A program made the translations under genes and the position numbers. Below are positions 14,301 through 25,604 of a DNA stretch of 64,000 nt, one piece after another. The number at the start of each line of letters is the position of its first letter. Positions within the stretch are counted from its first letter, which is position 1. The notes below the pieces were generated by a model. The model saw only the letters and a list, made by a program, of their open reading frames with translations, was not told where the DNA came from and searched no databases. Origin of the DNA: Pleurodeles waltl (lineage: Eukaryota > Chordata > Amphibia > Caudata > Salamandridae); contig NC_090445.1 in the NCBI RefSeq assembly GCF_031143425.1, forward strand, positions 822,776,817 through 822,840,816, given 5' to 3'.

Positions 14301-14752
14301 AGAATTACTTATTAGTGTTTAGGGGGTGAGGGCATTAGCATGCCCATTTTGAGCAGCTCCTGCACTATGTAATATAAGAAAATCCCTTGTGCCTAGTGGT
14401 TTTTCTGCCCTCCCCTGGTTGGGCTCTGTTTGCCTCTGTGCTTGGGGGGCGGGGCTGAGATAGCCTCCTGAGCACCGAGGCAGAGAAAGTGATATGAGCC
14501 ATTTGGCTCATTTCACTTTTGTTTTCCGTGAAATGACATCAGTGCACCACACGTGCGGATTGTCATTTCCCTGAAAACCAATAACAGACTAGTTTTCCCA
14601 GGTCCCGAGGCTGTTTTTAGAAAAAACTAAACCTTCTGCTGTAAACAGCAGAGGGATTTGGAGTATGTGTGATGAGGACGTAACTTTTCTGTCCTCAGCA
14701 CATGAGCGCCATTGCTGAGGACAGAACCATTCCATCCTCCGCACTGAAGGGG
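11368..14752. mobile_element. TTAA-type non-autonomous element, copy B
   Basis: The left part (aaccccttttgctgctaggcc from about 11368, then ggctatttgggg and tttttgtccacataa) is the reverse complement of the right end of copy A. The body includes lines of G-run and C-run sequence near 13700-14450 with the cccctggtgtctagtgggctttctgcc theme seen in copy A. The right end carries a perfect 12-bp inverted repeat, ctgtcctcagca against tgctgaggacag (near 14689-14724), just inside gcactgaagggg. The expected right TTAA reads GTAA, so the border is degenerate. No transposase frame is visible. Confidence 0.5.
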
Positions 14753-14756
14753 TAAA

Positions 14757-16184
14757 GATAGAAATAGCAACAATCATTTTGATGAAATCTGTAAATTTTG
14801 AAAATTGCGTCTCAAATGCAGTAAATCCCAAATTACATGGTAACGCTAAATAAACCCACACAATCGCATGAATCCACTGAACCTCACCAGCACTTAACAA
14901 TCCCTCTGACATCTTATGTGCTGTATCGAGACCAAATAGTTATTTGTTGTTTTGAAAAATTATTAGCAAAGAATATCCAGCTAAACGCTGGATTTTTAAA
15001 GGCAATATGTTTTTTTTTTGCTGTTATGATTAATTGGCACTTGCAAGATACATAATCTGCCCTGATATGCCTTTGATGAAATTTTAGGTTTGGATTCATA
15101 TTGATTATGATGCTATATTTGGCTACATTTATTTCCAAAATAAAATTAGTGAAAATTAATGAGGATGCAAAAGAATATTTAACACTTAGGGTTAGGTTTA
15201 AGATTCAGATATTGGTGGTTTATGGCATTAGTATTAGGTGAGCATTCCTTTTTTTAATTAAATGAAAGCATTATAAATTATATCTGCAAAGTACACTTTA
15301 AAAAGTACAGAATGGATAGCATTAGGATTAGCCTAGTTAAGGTAGGGGAACGAAAGTTACAATTTATATGAATTAAGTGAATTTAAATACTTAGACCCTA
15401 ATGTTAAGGTTAGCATTATCATTTATGTAAGGGATTTGCTTACATAAGTGAGAATGAATTTAAATTGTAAAATATAATCTATGTCATTTAAAGTGGTGGA
15501 ATTTAACTCGGAGTAATAATTCCAGGTAGAATTTTGACACCCAATGTTACAAGTGTCTTCGGGCCTGGAATGATCAGGTCTGCAAATTCACCTGATAGCA
15601 GATCTGTCTTCACTGCTGCAGTAGCAGGTGTTGAAGGCAATAGCACTGCCCAGACCCTGCAGCGGCATGGGTGGCAAACAGTGATTCCCCCAGAGAGGGT
15701 GAACTCAGCTCTAATCACCCCCATTCCTCCCCACTACACTACCCACTGTCTGTTACTCGTTCCTATATTTTCAAGCCTGTAATTGCAAGTTTTCATCCTG
15801 GAATAAAGAATACAATGTCAGAATTTGCTGTGGCGATAAAACAGGGCATTAGAGATTCTCGCCCTACCGCACAAGTTCAAGCAATCTCGCTATAAGGGTA
15901 TACAACAATTTTATAAACCTATTACCATAAAGGAAACATAATGACTAGGCATCACAGGACTCAGGTCTTTTGGATTACCAAACTAGAAAATGACACAAAA
16001 AAGAACATTTTCAATCAGCATTAATGAGTATAGCAACATGAAAGAAGCAAGTGTGTTGTTCAGTTCCACTGGATAAGTATTGCAGTGCATATCAGTTTTA
16101 TATTCGCAATAGGAGTTCATATAAGTCATGTTTTTGAAAGAGAAGTGAGAGTGAAAAGGGGAAAGAAAGAATAGCAGGGGTGTA
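14757..16184. other. Unassigned AT-rich DNA
   Basis: No convincing ORF, RNA gene or repeat border. A short GC-richer patch near 15540-15730 gives small frames on both strands that I do not recognise. Confidence 0.45.
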
Positions 16185-16240
16185 GAATTCCTGTATCCCG
16201 ACACCCAGGACATATTGTCTGGGGTCAAGGGCAACAGGGG
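16185..16240. repeat. Dispersed repeat core, copy 2
   Basis: Matches 4785-4850 (shared gaattcctgt, then acatattgt and ggtcaag, then gcaacagg). It ends just before L1-like sequence begins near 16246. Confidence 0.6.
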
Positions 16241-16245
16241 GGTTG

Positions 16246-17220
16246 TGAAGAAGTGTGGCCACCGCCCAAGGAAGATGGCAGTCTAGGAAGCGACCTCCAC
16301 AATACGCGACTGCTAATGTCAGCTTATCAGATTCCTAAAGGGTCAAAGATCCTGCTGAACATCTCCTTGTTCGCCCAAAACACAATGCGCCCCAGAGGTG
16401 ACCCATGGTGCGCTGCCAAACACCTTCATCAGACTGAGCCTCAGGAGCGATCGCGCTCCACATGGAATGCAGCAAGAGGCCCGTCTGACTCTAAAATGGC
16501 TGATGAGAAGACGGCAAACAATTGAAAAGCCCCCTCCGTCTGCACAATCACCTTTGATGGGAATCAAAAGGAAGCAGTTGTGATCCATCCAAAAGCTACG
16601 GTCTGGTAGGAGTCTGACCTCAATACTACAGTGCCCATTTGATGCTCCACAATAATAAGAGCTCACAATCACATAGCTGACCTTAACATGGCTACTGCTG
16701 AAGCATGGTACTCCTTCTAGACTGTTCCCAACACTTACTAAGAGAATCGCCCTTCAAATGATATAGAGGGCATCACTTAAGGCATTACTTCACATAGTGG
16801 AAATTAATCGATATAACATTACTTGTAATCTGCTGGGAGGCCAATAGCAAGACAAAAGAGTAGGAGCAGAGACAAATCTGATCCTCATAGTTCCTAAAAC
16901 CCTCTGATCTGATTGGGCCTAATGGGTCTCTTCCAGCCACAATTAACGCAGACTACAACTGTTTACACTTCTGCCACATATCAGCACCTAACGCAACAGT
17001 CAAATTGGGCTGACCTCCAACCTTATAAGAGACAATATACCCTCTTGACATGGCTGAACAAAGGACACCTGGATCTTGTGAGACAAGGTGGAGCCCAAGG
17101 ATCCGAAACTAGCACAAAAGAGATCCAACCAAGAGCTTCCCGCCCCAGACTCCACTATCAAACCGAAAACAGACAATACTGCAGCGCTGGACTCAATTAT
17201 TCAAAATCTTGACATGCTAC
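16246..17220 (+). mobile_element. Probable L1-like 5' region
   Basis: Begins with ggaagatggcag-type sequence, common in L1 leaders, and holds short plus-strand frames rich in charged and polar residues but no domain I can name. It lies upstream of the ORF1 fragment at 18690-19330 in the same orientation, with an unassigned stretch between them. The link to that ORF1 is inferred from order only. Confidence 0.3.
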
Positions 17221-18689
17221 ATATCCTAGCACAATCTGTCAGAACCCAACAACTCTGACTAATTTGTCAACATCCTCAGGGGCGTTGTTTTAATCATGTG
17301 CGTGTTGCACCACTGGGTTGCTTGTAACGTCATTGTACTGTCAACATTTCAAGATAAATATTGCCAATGTTTGATATGTACTTGATGTTACCAATGCTTG
17401 TTCCACTATATATTTGTTTTCACCAATGCTTGCTGAACATATGTGACTGTGTCATGTCCTCCTGCTTCTAAATGTGTCAGGTTCACTTGTTTATTGGTTG
17501 CCGGGCATCCACCACACCCCCAAGGTCTCCAGGGAGCAGCTGCCTCCTGTTTTCAAATACATGAGTCATGCTGGCTCGAAATACTCTTGCTGTGCACATG
17601 ACTCTACTTGGCTTTCTTCCTGTCTGGCAAGGAAAGCCCTCTGGACCCACTCGCTGCCCTCTTGACTTGGCTGGAAGCAAAGAGCCTTAGCAGAGATCTT
17701 CTTGAAACAACACACTTCTGTCAGCTAAGTGGAGCATGCTGTCTGGAATCTGTTTATGCAGAATTGTATTATGATCGCTTTATTTTTTGGTGAAAGCTGG
17801 AAACTGACACTGATTGCACTCTAGCCTCCTTCAGACTTTGAAAGGACTCTTCTAAGGACACAGACTTGACTTATGAGTACCGCCTCGATGAGGGTTGAAT
17901 AGCAGATTTAGCGTGGGGGCCTCTATAAATTTTGTTTTGTAACTGAGAACTGTGACAGAACTTCACTATCCTCCACATGTTTATTTTTGTACTAATAGTG
18001 ATTACGCAATACAGTGCAGGGATTTCTTTATGTGTGAGTTTACTTGCTATTGGTATTGCAATTCATTTTATGTTAATAGCGATTATGCAATTCAGTGCTA
18101 GGAATACTCTATATGTGAGTTCTCTTGTTTTTGGTTTTGCAACTCGTTTTATGTTGTAGTTTTATTATAGAAAACCTAATGTGAAAGTACAGAAAGTACA
18201 GATCCAATGAAGAGACTTGTATTACTTCCTAATTTGTTTAGAGACATTCAGATTGTGTCACCTTTTGTATATATTAACCCGTGAGAAGAGAGAGAGGGCC
18301 AAGTTGCTGATATTACCAGGTGAATGTGCTGTAATAATCAAATTAGACCAATTTAATGAGATAAGTGAATGCCTTTTGTCTCATGAGACGAGTGCATGTT
18401 TTATTGAATGTTGTGAAACAGTCTCTTAATAGCTTAATAGCTTCACCAATACCGTAAGGCATCTTCCAGGGGCTCCATAACCCGAAGAACCGCACCCGGC
18501 TGGACCTGGTGAAAAGGAGTGCTGTGTTTCTTTCTCTTCTCCAAATCCCCTTCCATTTTGGGGCGCCTGCAGGGGCTCCTGGTGCAATCCGCAACACCGA
18601 AAGGTGCCTCAGGATGTTGGGAGAACAGTCCGTCGTCGCCCCTGCAGACAGCCTGGTTTTCAGGTGAGTGGCTGCATCCCAACACAATC
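17221..18689. other. Unassigned segment separating L1-like pieces
   Basis: Roughly 1.4 kb without a recognisable domain. It contains a two-copy 81-bp tandem repeat (17993-18155) and a GC-rich patch near 18460-18660. It could be a decayed insertion in the L1-like DNA; I could not find target duplications that prove it. Confidence 0.4.
17993..18155. repeat. Two-copy tandem repeat, 81-bp period
   Basis: The first unit starts taatagtgattacgcaat at 17993 and the second starts taatagcgattatgcaat at 18074. Both end attttatgtt or gttttatgtt. The copies differ at many positions, so the duplication is old. Confidence 0.75.
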
Positions 18690-19330
18690 TACGAAAAACA
18701 CCAGAGAATCCATTCAGATTAACTTCTCATCTTTAAAACAAGAAATACTATTGCTAGGAAACAGAGTCACTGAGGTGAAATCCCTTCTAAACCACTTGGA
18801 AGACCACAAACACAGCTCTGCCAAAAAACCAACAGTTACCACTGCAAGACTGAACAGGCTGGAGAGGAACATCACAGAATTAGAAAATAGAAACAGAAAG
18901 GGCAACCTGGGAATTTTTGGACTCCCCGAGAGAGCAGGGGGACAGGCGCCACCCTGTGCCACATGCAAAGAAAAATGGATCCCTCAAGTGTTAGGACTAC
19001 ACTTTACTAAAGACTTTGAGATAACCTGAATCCACAGAGTACCCACCTACACCCCCAAAAATAGTGATGCTCCAAGAGTCTGTATCTTCAGACCCCTAAG
19101 GTACTCACATACTACAGAGGCAATCCTCTCACAAATAAAGAAGATGCACAAGACTGAATGGGAAAGGCTTCTCTATCGGGATCTCTCAAGACTATTCCAA
19201 GGACACTGTCAAAAGAGGAAAGCATTCTTGTCATAGCACAAAACTCTTTAAAACCTCTCTATACAGTTCTCCTTTATAGGACTGACTTGACTAAAAACGA
19301 CCTACAACAGAAAGCCTACCATTTTTGAGG
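18690..19330 (+). pseudogene. L1-type ORF1 fragment
   Basis: L1 ORF1 protein binds element RNA as a coiled-coil trimer. The 18604-19029 frame carries a heptad-like stretch (VTEVKSLLNHLEDH, then ARLNRLERNITELENR) followed by GNLGIFGLPE, which matches the start of the L1 ORF1 RRM domain (usual pattern ENRSRRNNLRI.GLPE). After a stop near 19029 the C-terminal-domain theme continues in other frames: PRVCIFRPLRY, then EAILSQIKK. The N-terminus is not clear and several frame breaks are present, so this is dead. It is plus strand, like the ORF2 scaffold starting at 28196, and may belong to the same original element, though the L2 insertion and unassigned DNA lie between. Confidence 0.7.
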
Positions 19331-20304
19331 GCCCCAAAGACTTGGACTTGATCACCGACATTCAAGACCTACAGATGAGCTCCTAACTTTACATCGGACT
19401 GTTCTACAAGCTGCCTACAATGTTAATCCCCATTGATGTTAACAATATTAACAATGTTATGATGTTAACCATGACTTATCACAACAAACCTATACTAACT
19501 TACACTGACGAGTGATGCGTCATCAGCTTTGTCAACATTTACATCTTTGGTTATTTTATATCTACTAACCAAAAGAACGACCTAATGCTTAACTATCCAA
19601 CAATGATTATCCTAATATACCCCAGTTAACACATCTGGTCACACTCATCAAAATCTTATTATCAGCCATTAACAACCTGAGTTCACAGATTACTAAATAC
19701 CCTCTAAAGTCTCCCAAATCCAAGCCCACAGACCTCAAGCTTTATACAGGAAACCGAAGTTTATAGAAAACGCGCGTTATCGGTTTCCAGACTATTAACG
19801 GTCATAGAAGAAGTTTACCATTTACTAAAAATCATTTTCTTAATAATCACACCTCACATCCCAAATTTGCAACATTATGGTATCATTTTGGTCCTCATAT
19901 GCAATTTTTTTGTATGGAAATTGTCGGTATACATAAAGGGATTACACTCTCAACACGCATAATGTTCTGTACTTAATTTACGCTTGAATGTTCTACGTTA
20001 AACCAGTCTCTTCCGGTGTTTTACTTCTTTAATATTAAGGTTTTGTCAATGTTGATCATATCATCCACCCTCACTCTACTCACACCCCTGGACTTCCCCA
20101 TCACATTTCACTTTAGAAACAAAACATCAACACACAGCAATCCTCCTGCAGTCTCCCGCTGCTGGATTATGGTGCAAACACACTACACCTTGGTACAGAC
20201 ATTTTCCATCATATTCCCCTTTTAAACTACTTTAAGGGCATTGCCCTCAGTACTTAGTTACAGGTTCGTCCATGCAAGGTCTCTCCCACCCACCGTTCGA
20301 TTAG
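19331..20304. other. AT-rich DNA between ORF1 remnant and L2 insertion
   Basis: The first 60 bases may still be ORF1 tail. The rest has no recognisable coding. A short dyad, ggaaaccga against tcggtttcc with aacgcgcgtt between, lies near 19750-19790. Confidence 0.4.
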
Positions 20305-20394
20305 TTTATTTATTTTATTTTATTTTATGCGTTTTTATATAGCGCAGACTTTACCCGAAGGTGTCAGAGCGCTTCACAATAGGCAAAGTAAAGA

Positions 20395-20760
20395 TACAAG
20401 AGGAGAGGAATTACAAGTGAGCCTGATACAAACGCAAACGTTACATTACATGAGGCAATGCGAAAGGAGAAAGTGACGTGTGCAGGTTACAAGAGCAAAT
20501 AAAGTACTAGTAGAGGAAAAAAAAGAAAAAAAGAAAAAAATAGCAATAAATGGTAGACACTCAAAACACTAAAACAATAGTTACGTTACATGAGGCAGTG
20601 GTGGCCGTTGTGCATGTATCAAAAGCAAACAAGATAAAAGAGGTAGCAAATGATACGTTGTAAAAGGAAAGGTGCCGTGTGCATGATACAAAAGAGTACA
20701 AAATACAGGTAGAGGTATAAAACTGCACTAAATGGCAGACACTCAAAACACAAAAATACC
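20395..20760 (-). repeat. Tandem duplication in the L2 3' UTR (about 182-bp period)
   Basis: tggtagacactcaaaacac near 20551 recurs as tggcagacactcaaaacac near 20733. Sequences before both (ttacattacatgaggca, ttacgttacatgaggca) also pair. An A/G-rich run near 20517-20540 lies in the first unit only. Confidence 0.7.
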
Positions 20761-20840
20761 CTGGGAAGGCACTTCTATAGGCATGGAGAACAGAATTTCC
20801 TATAATGGAAGGACTTCCTTCAGAAAATAGAGGGCTTGAA

Positions 20841-23800
20841 TTAAATTTGGAAGTGTCTTTGAAGGAGGAGAGCTTTGAGGTCAGTTTTGAAGGCCTGGGA
20901 AGAGGTGGTGGTCCGAAGCTGAGGCGGAAGTGAGTTCCAGATACTCACCGCGTTGCCTGAAAAGGATTGGGCCATCGATCTTTCTTTCTTGAAAATGGGA
21001 GGTTCAAGCAATAACTTTTCTGCATTACGTGATAGTCTGGAGCCCCCAGAGAGTTTCAGTTTATTCACCAGGTAGCGAGGGGAGGAGTGCAAGGCTTTGT
21101 GGGTGATACATGCAGTTTTGTAGATAGATCTTGCCTCTATGGGAAGCCAACGGAGGGTGGATAAAATGGGTGTAATGTGGTCGCTTGTTTTGGCCCCATA
21201 TATGAAACGAGCTGCTGAATGGAGAATAGACTTCAGGGGGGAAAGGTGGGATTTGGGAAGGCCAGTAAGAAGAGAGTTGCAGTAGTCCAATCTGGAGAGA
21301 ACCAGCGATTGGACCAGGGTTTTAAGGTCGTGCTCCGGGAAGAAGCGACGAATTCCCCAAAGAAGGCGCAGTTGGTGTCGAGCAGACTTTGCAATGGAGT
21401 CGATGTGGGAGAGTAGATTGAGTTTTTTGTCGAGTATGACACCAAGGGATTTTGCGCTCTTGACAATGATGGGCTTATTGTTCATTAGATTGATCTGATC
21501 CATCCATGATTGCACTGGGGGATGAGAAAGTGAGCAGGAGAGGAGGAGGAATTCTGTTTTGGAGGGATTCAGGATCAGTTGATGAGTTAACATCCAGTTT
21601 TGAATGGAGTCGAGAGTAGAGCTAAGGAAGGAGAGATCGTGATTGGAGGCCACCTTAAGGTAAATCTGAGTGTCATCCGCATATAGATGATAGTGGATCC
21701 CGGATTTACTCAGGAGATTTCCCAACGGTTCTAAATAGAGATTGAACAGTGTGGGTGCAAGTATGGAGCCTTGAGGAACACCTTGACTGACCGCTAAAGG
21801 AGCTGAAAGACTGTTCGCTATTTTGATCATTTGGGATCTATCAGAGAGGAAGGAGGCAAACCATTTGAGCACAGTGCCCTCCATGCCCATTCTCTGTTGA
21901 AGAGTGTTAAGGAGAGTGTTGTGATTGACAGTGTCAAAGGCTGCAGAAAGGTCAAGAAGAATTAGAAGACAAGACTCCCCTGAATCGAGTATCCGCAGCG
22001 CGTCATCAATCACTAGCAGCAGGGCTGTTTCAGTGCTGCAGTTTTGAATGAAGCCGGACTGGAAATTGTCAAGAAGATTATTTTCCTTGATATGGCGAGA
22101 AAGTTGTTTCGCTACACATTTTTCTGTGATTTTCGCAAGAAAGGGTAGGTTAGTGATGGGACGGTAGTTGTTGAGGTCGTTCGCATCAGCGGTGGGCTTT
22201 TTAAGCAGAGGGGTGACCTGCCCAGTTGTGAAGGGAACAGGAAGGGAGCCTTGACTGAGGGAGAGGTTGACCAAAGTGGTCCAATAGGAAAGAGAGTTAG
22301 TATAGAAGTCAATGGCAATGGCACTAGGGATGGGGTCAAGAGAATGGTTAGAGGGCTTTGTATCGAGGATGCATTTAAGGAGAGCATCGTCAGAGATGGG
22401 GTAAAAGTTTTGCCAAATGGTTAAGGATTTGCGCTCCTCTGTAGGGGTAGGATGAATGACCTGATCTACAAGTGATTTTACCTTTTCGTCAAAGAATACA
22501 GCGAATTTCGCTGCTTTCTTTGTGGAATCTTCCAATTTGGAGGTTGGGGGAGAGCTGCTTGGGTTCTTGATGAGGTCAAATAGTTTTTTGGGTCTATTTT
22601 TGGCTGAGTCAAGGAGGGATTTGTAGTGTGACGCTTTTCCAAGGAAGATGAGCTTGTGGTACTTGGATCTTGCTGAACGCAGAGTGGCCAAATTTTCAGT
22701 GGAGGGCGCTTGTCTCCATTGTTTCTCAAGGGCTCTTAGGAACTTCCTTTCTTCATAGAGGGATTTGTTGAACCAAGGTGCTGAGGGAGTGGGCCTTTTC
22801 TTTTTGCTTTGGAGAGGAGCGACATTATTGATTTCGACTGCAAGGACTGTGAGGCATTGGGAGGTGAGTTCGTTAACATCTAGGTCCGGGTCTAGCCTTG
22901 GAAGTGATAGCAAAGCAGAATCACAGAGGGTACTGAGGTCAATATTTTTAGTGTCAAGGAACCAGGAAGTAGCCCTCTTAGGCTGGCCAAGAGTTATAGA
23001 GTGTGATAGGTGAAGAGAGAATGGGATGAGGAGGTGGTCCGACCAGTCTACATGAATAGGGGTAGTGATAGTCAGCAAGCCTGCTTTAGAAATAACAAGG
23101 TCCAGGATTGAGCCTTTAGAGTGTGTTGTTTCTGTGCAGTGTTGGATAAGATCGTTTGCAGAGAGGAAGGTGGCCAGCAAATTTGCATAGGTGTCTTGAG
23201 GCGAGCCCCAGTGGACATTGAAGTCACCCACGAAGATCTGATTGTCACTTTGTGTGTATTGGTCGCTGATGCAGTCCGTGAGTTCCTCCATAAACGAAGG
23301 GCTGCTACCAGGCGGGTGGTAAATAGCATGGAATCTGAGAGGTGAGCGGTGGTGCAATTGAAGCTCAAGAGATAGGCATTCAAAAGTGTGGAAGGAGCTG
23401 TTAGGAAGAGCCTTAAGTTGAAGGGAGTTTCTAAAGATGACTGCAACACCTCCCCCAACTTTATCAATTCTGTCATTTCTAAGTATAGAATAGCCTGTGG
23501 GTACAAGGAGATCAAACATAGAGTGAGAGGTATCGTTGAACCAGGTCTCTGTGAGGAAGAGCATGTCAATATTGTGCAAGTTGATGGTATCGGAGATTTC
23601 AAGTTTGTGTTTTATTGCAGATCTGCAGTTGTGGAGCAAACAGCGCAGCTCTGACGCAACTGTTTTGGTGACGGGGGCACTTGGGCTATGAGGGGTGATA
23701 GGGATATTGTACTTATATGAGGGCACTCGGGAGGGTTTAGGTGGGCGAGTGGTTCTGACAGAGGAGATGGTCGGAATAGTGTAGATAACAGGGTTACTGG

Positions 23801-24314
23801 GAAGTGGAAGTGAAGGAAGGGTAGCGTTCGAGTGCTTGTGTGGAATTGCAGACGACAGGCTATGCTTAGCTATACTGGGGTGTGGAGGTGAGGTGCATCT
23901 CGTGGAAGGGTGAGTGTTTGCCAAAGGAATTGAGATGTGTGGAAAAGTCGAGATCTTGGAGCTTAAAACTAAAATGGTAGCTTCAAGTTGGGAGATGGCG
24001 GTGATTAGAGAGCCTAGCTTATTTTCCAGAGAGAGTAAGGAAGAGCACAGCATGTTGGGTGGCTCGATGGAAACAGGAGGGGGTGCACTAGGCAGTGTAC
24101 GGTAGGGAAAGGTGGGGAAACGGGAGGGGAGTAGGGGTAAAGGGCTCAGGGGTGGGGAAAGGTTTTGGATGAGAGCAGGAGTTGGTGCGCCAGGGGTGAG
24201 AGGAGAGTTGTCGTTGTTGGCATTGCAAGAAGGATAGGAATTAAGGGCAAAATTAGGGGGCGATAGGATAGGATTGGGGCGGTGGGGCGGTAGGAGAGGA
24301 GAGTGAGGTGTCAT
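20841..24314 (-). CDS. L2 LINE ORF2: endonuclease-reverse transcriptase, 1157 aa, uninterrupted
   Basis: Cuts target DNA and copies its own RNA at the nick (target-primed reverse transcription). Residues 1-220 are a proline/serine-rich leader. The APE-type endonuclease spans about 223-440: TETWF (255-259), GGGVAVIFR, GDFNVHW (363-369), LDLVIS and WSDHLL (424-429), so its usual catalytic positions are kept. Reverse transcriptase spans about 690-960: TPLLKKP, NYRPI, LLDLSAAFDTVNH, SQGVPQGSILAP and the catalytic YADDTQIY (878-885). A C-terminal tail with RLDYCNSLL and LRWLPIEARS is typical of L2/CR1. No stop or frameshift occurs. The first Met follows a stop at about 24372, but the true start could be a later Met. 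Intactness suggests a young copy. Confidence 0.93.
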   Translation of the reverse strand: MTPHSPLLPPHRPNPILSPPNFALNSYPSCNANNDNSPLTPGAPTPALIQNLSPPLSPLPLLPSRFPTFPYRTLPSAPPPVSIEPPNMLCSSLLSLENKLGSLITAISQLEATILVLSSKISTFPHISIPLANTHPSTRCTSPPHPSIAKHSLSSAIPHKHSNATLPSLPLPSNPVIYTIPTISSVRTTRPPKPSRVPSYKYNIPITPHSPSAPVTKTVASELRCLLHNCRSAIKHKLEISDTINLHNIDMLFLTETWFNDTSHSMFDLLVPTGYSILRNDRIDKVGGGVAVIFRNSLQLKALPNSSFHTFECLSLELQLHHRSPLRFHAIYHPPGSSPSFMEELTDCISDQYTQSDNQIFVGDFNVHWGSPQDTYANLLATFLSANDLIQHCTETTHSKGSILDLVISKAGLLTITTPIHVDWSDHLLIPFSLHLSHSITLGQPKRATSWFLDTKNIDLSTLCDSALLSLPRLDPDLDVNELTSQCLTVLAVEINNVAPLQSKKKRPTPSAPWFNKSLYEERKFLRALEKQWRQAPSTENLATLRSARSKYHKLIFLGKASHYKSLLDSAKNRPKKLFDLIKNPSSSPPTSKLEDSTKKAAKFAVFFDEKVKSLVDQVIHPTPTEERKSLTIWQNFYPISDDALLKCILDTKPSNHSLDPIPSAIAIDFYTNSLSYWTTLVNLSLSQGSLPVPFTTGQVTPLLKKPTADANDLNNYRPITNLPFLAKITEKCVAKQLSRHIKENNLLDNFQSGFIQNCSTETALLLVIDDALRILDSGESCLLILLDLSAAFDTVNHNTLLNTLQQRMGMEGTVLKWFASFLSDRSQMIKIANSLSAPLAVSQGVPQGSILAPTLFNLYLEPLGNLLSKSGIHYHLYADDTQIYLKVASNHDLSFLSSTLDSIQNWMLTHQLILNPSKTEFLLLSCSLSHPPVQSWMDQINLMNNKPIIVKSAKSLGVILDKKLNLLSHIDSIAKSARHQLRLLWGIRRFFPEHDLKTLVQSLVLSRLDYCNSLLTGLPKSHLSPLKSILHSAARFIYGAKTSDHITPILSTLRWLPIEARSIYKTACITHKALHSSPRYLVNKLKLSGGSRLSRNAEKLLLEPPIFKKERSMAQSFSGNAVSIWNSLPPQLRTTTSSQAFKTDLKALLLQRHFQI

Positions 24315-24879
24315 AGGGATTAGGGAGGTTTGGAAGGAAGGGAGGGGAGGGGGTTGGATAGGTCCTGGTAGCTAAGTGAGGTGGCTGTGAGGGAGCGGGT
24401 ATCAGGCAGAGTGGGGGGGATTGGGAGAAAGCGAAGTTGAAGAAAGGAAGTGATTCTGCTCGGCCCGAGGGAGGGAAGGGGTTACCAGGGGAGGGAAGGG
24501 GGTAGCACAGCATTGCTGGAGGAGAGTGGGGAGGGAGAGAGATGGAATGTATTTGTGGGGAAATCGGGGTACATAGTGAGGGGAGAAGTGGGCGGAAAAG
24601 CAGAGAGGAGGAGGGAACAAGGGGAACGTAGGGAACATAGACAAGGGGAGAGGGCTGGAGGAGAGGTGGTCTAAGGGGGGTGGCCGGAAGGGATAAGGGG
24701 GAGGGGATGAGAATGGAGTGCCGGGACGGTGCAGAATGGACGAGGAGCGTGTTAGCTAGAGGTAGGGCTGAAGTGAAGAGGGGAGGGGCATACTGTGAGG
24801 GGGGAGGAATGGGAGGGGAGGTCCGAGGGGAGAGAAGAGGGTCAACCTGAGCCTCCCCAGGGTGCAGCCTATTGTAGAG

Positions 24880-25330
24880 TGGGGGGGGTCAAGGGAGGAG
24901 AAAGGGAGTAATTGGTGGAGCTAGATGGAGAGTCTAGGGATAGCCCGGTCGCAGGGGAGGGGAGTAGGGAAGGGAAGAGGCGGTCAAAGAGAGAGAGAAC
25001 GGTGTCTTTGGCTTGGATCATAACAGTACCGTTGTTATAGAGTGAGATAGTGAGGGAGCCGTTAAAACCCGCAGAGGGGGAAAATTTTAGCTGTTTCCCA
25101 TGAGGGATAGAGGAGGAGGAGGTGACGTTAAAGGAATTGTAAAAGCTGGTAGACCAAGAGGGTATGTCGTGCGTGAAAAAAATTATATCGTTTTTGAGCC
25201 CCCCATACCGACCATTGTAAAACTGATCGACAAAAAGGGAATCGGGGAAACATTGAATGGTGTTATGCTTGAAACGTTTTGTTGCAGCTTTAGTCAGGTT
25301 AGAAGGGTGGGTAGATGATTTTGTAGCAAT
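24880..25330 (-). pseudogene. L2 ORF1-like region
   Basis: Minus-strand translation gives QLKFSPSAGFNGSLTISLYN followed by NGTVMIQAKD, a motif I associate with the upstream protein or N-terminal region of vertebrate L2/CR1 elements. Upstream, THPSNLTKAATKRFKHNTI and HDIPSWSTSFYNSFNV read in the same frame. Downstream the frame enters proline-rich pyrimidine tracts and meets stops before the long ORF2. The region's start, and whether it is translated, are unclear. Confidence 0.5.
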
Positions 25331-25604
25331 TAATTCCAGACTTAATGCGAGCGGTGGCCATGTTGGGAAATTGTGGAGGAGGAGGGTGGTGGGGATAAGG
25401 GAAGGGTGTAACTAGGACGGTGGTGGTGGGTAGAAGTATGAGGGCAAGAAGGGGGCACGTAATCCAGACGTCGGGTGAAGGAACCTGAGTTATTGTGGAG
25501 ACAGGAAAGTGAGGCGATTAGGGATAGGTTGTTACTTCAGAACAGGGCTGATTCAACAAGATAGGACTGAAGATGGAGTGGTGTAAGAGGAAAATCACTG
25601 TACT

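Larger units (their letters stand above)
20305..25600 (-). mobile_element. L2-clade LINE, near full length
   Basis: In minus-strand order: an ORF1-like stretch (about 25330-24880), a pyrimidine-rich linker, one long EN-RT frame (24314-20841), a 3' UTR with an internal tandem duplication, a small stem region reading gcgct...tatatagcgc in plus orientation (20338-20375), and an (ATAAA)n-type tail seen as tttattttattttat at 20305-20329. L2 and CR1 elements typically end in short simple repeats rather than poly(A). The 5' limit is approximate; I saw no target duplication, which is usual for this clade. Confidence 0.85.

Noticed and set aside
23072..23602. 176-codon minus-strand frame overlapping the L2 ORF2
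   Set aside because: Alternate-frame shadow of the endonuclease region in the intact 1157-codon ORF.
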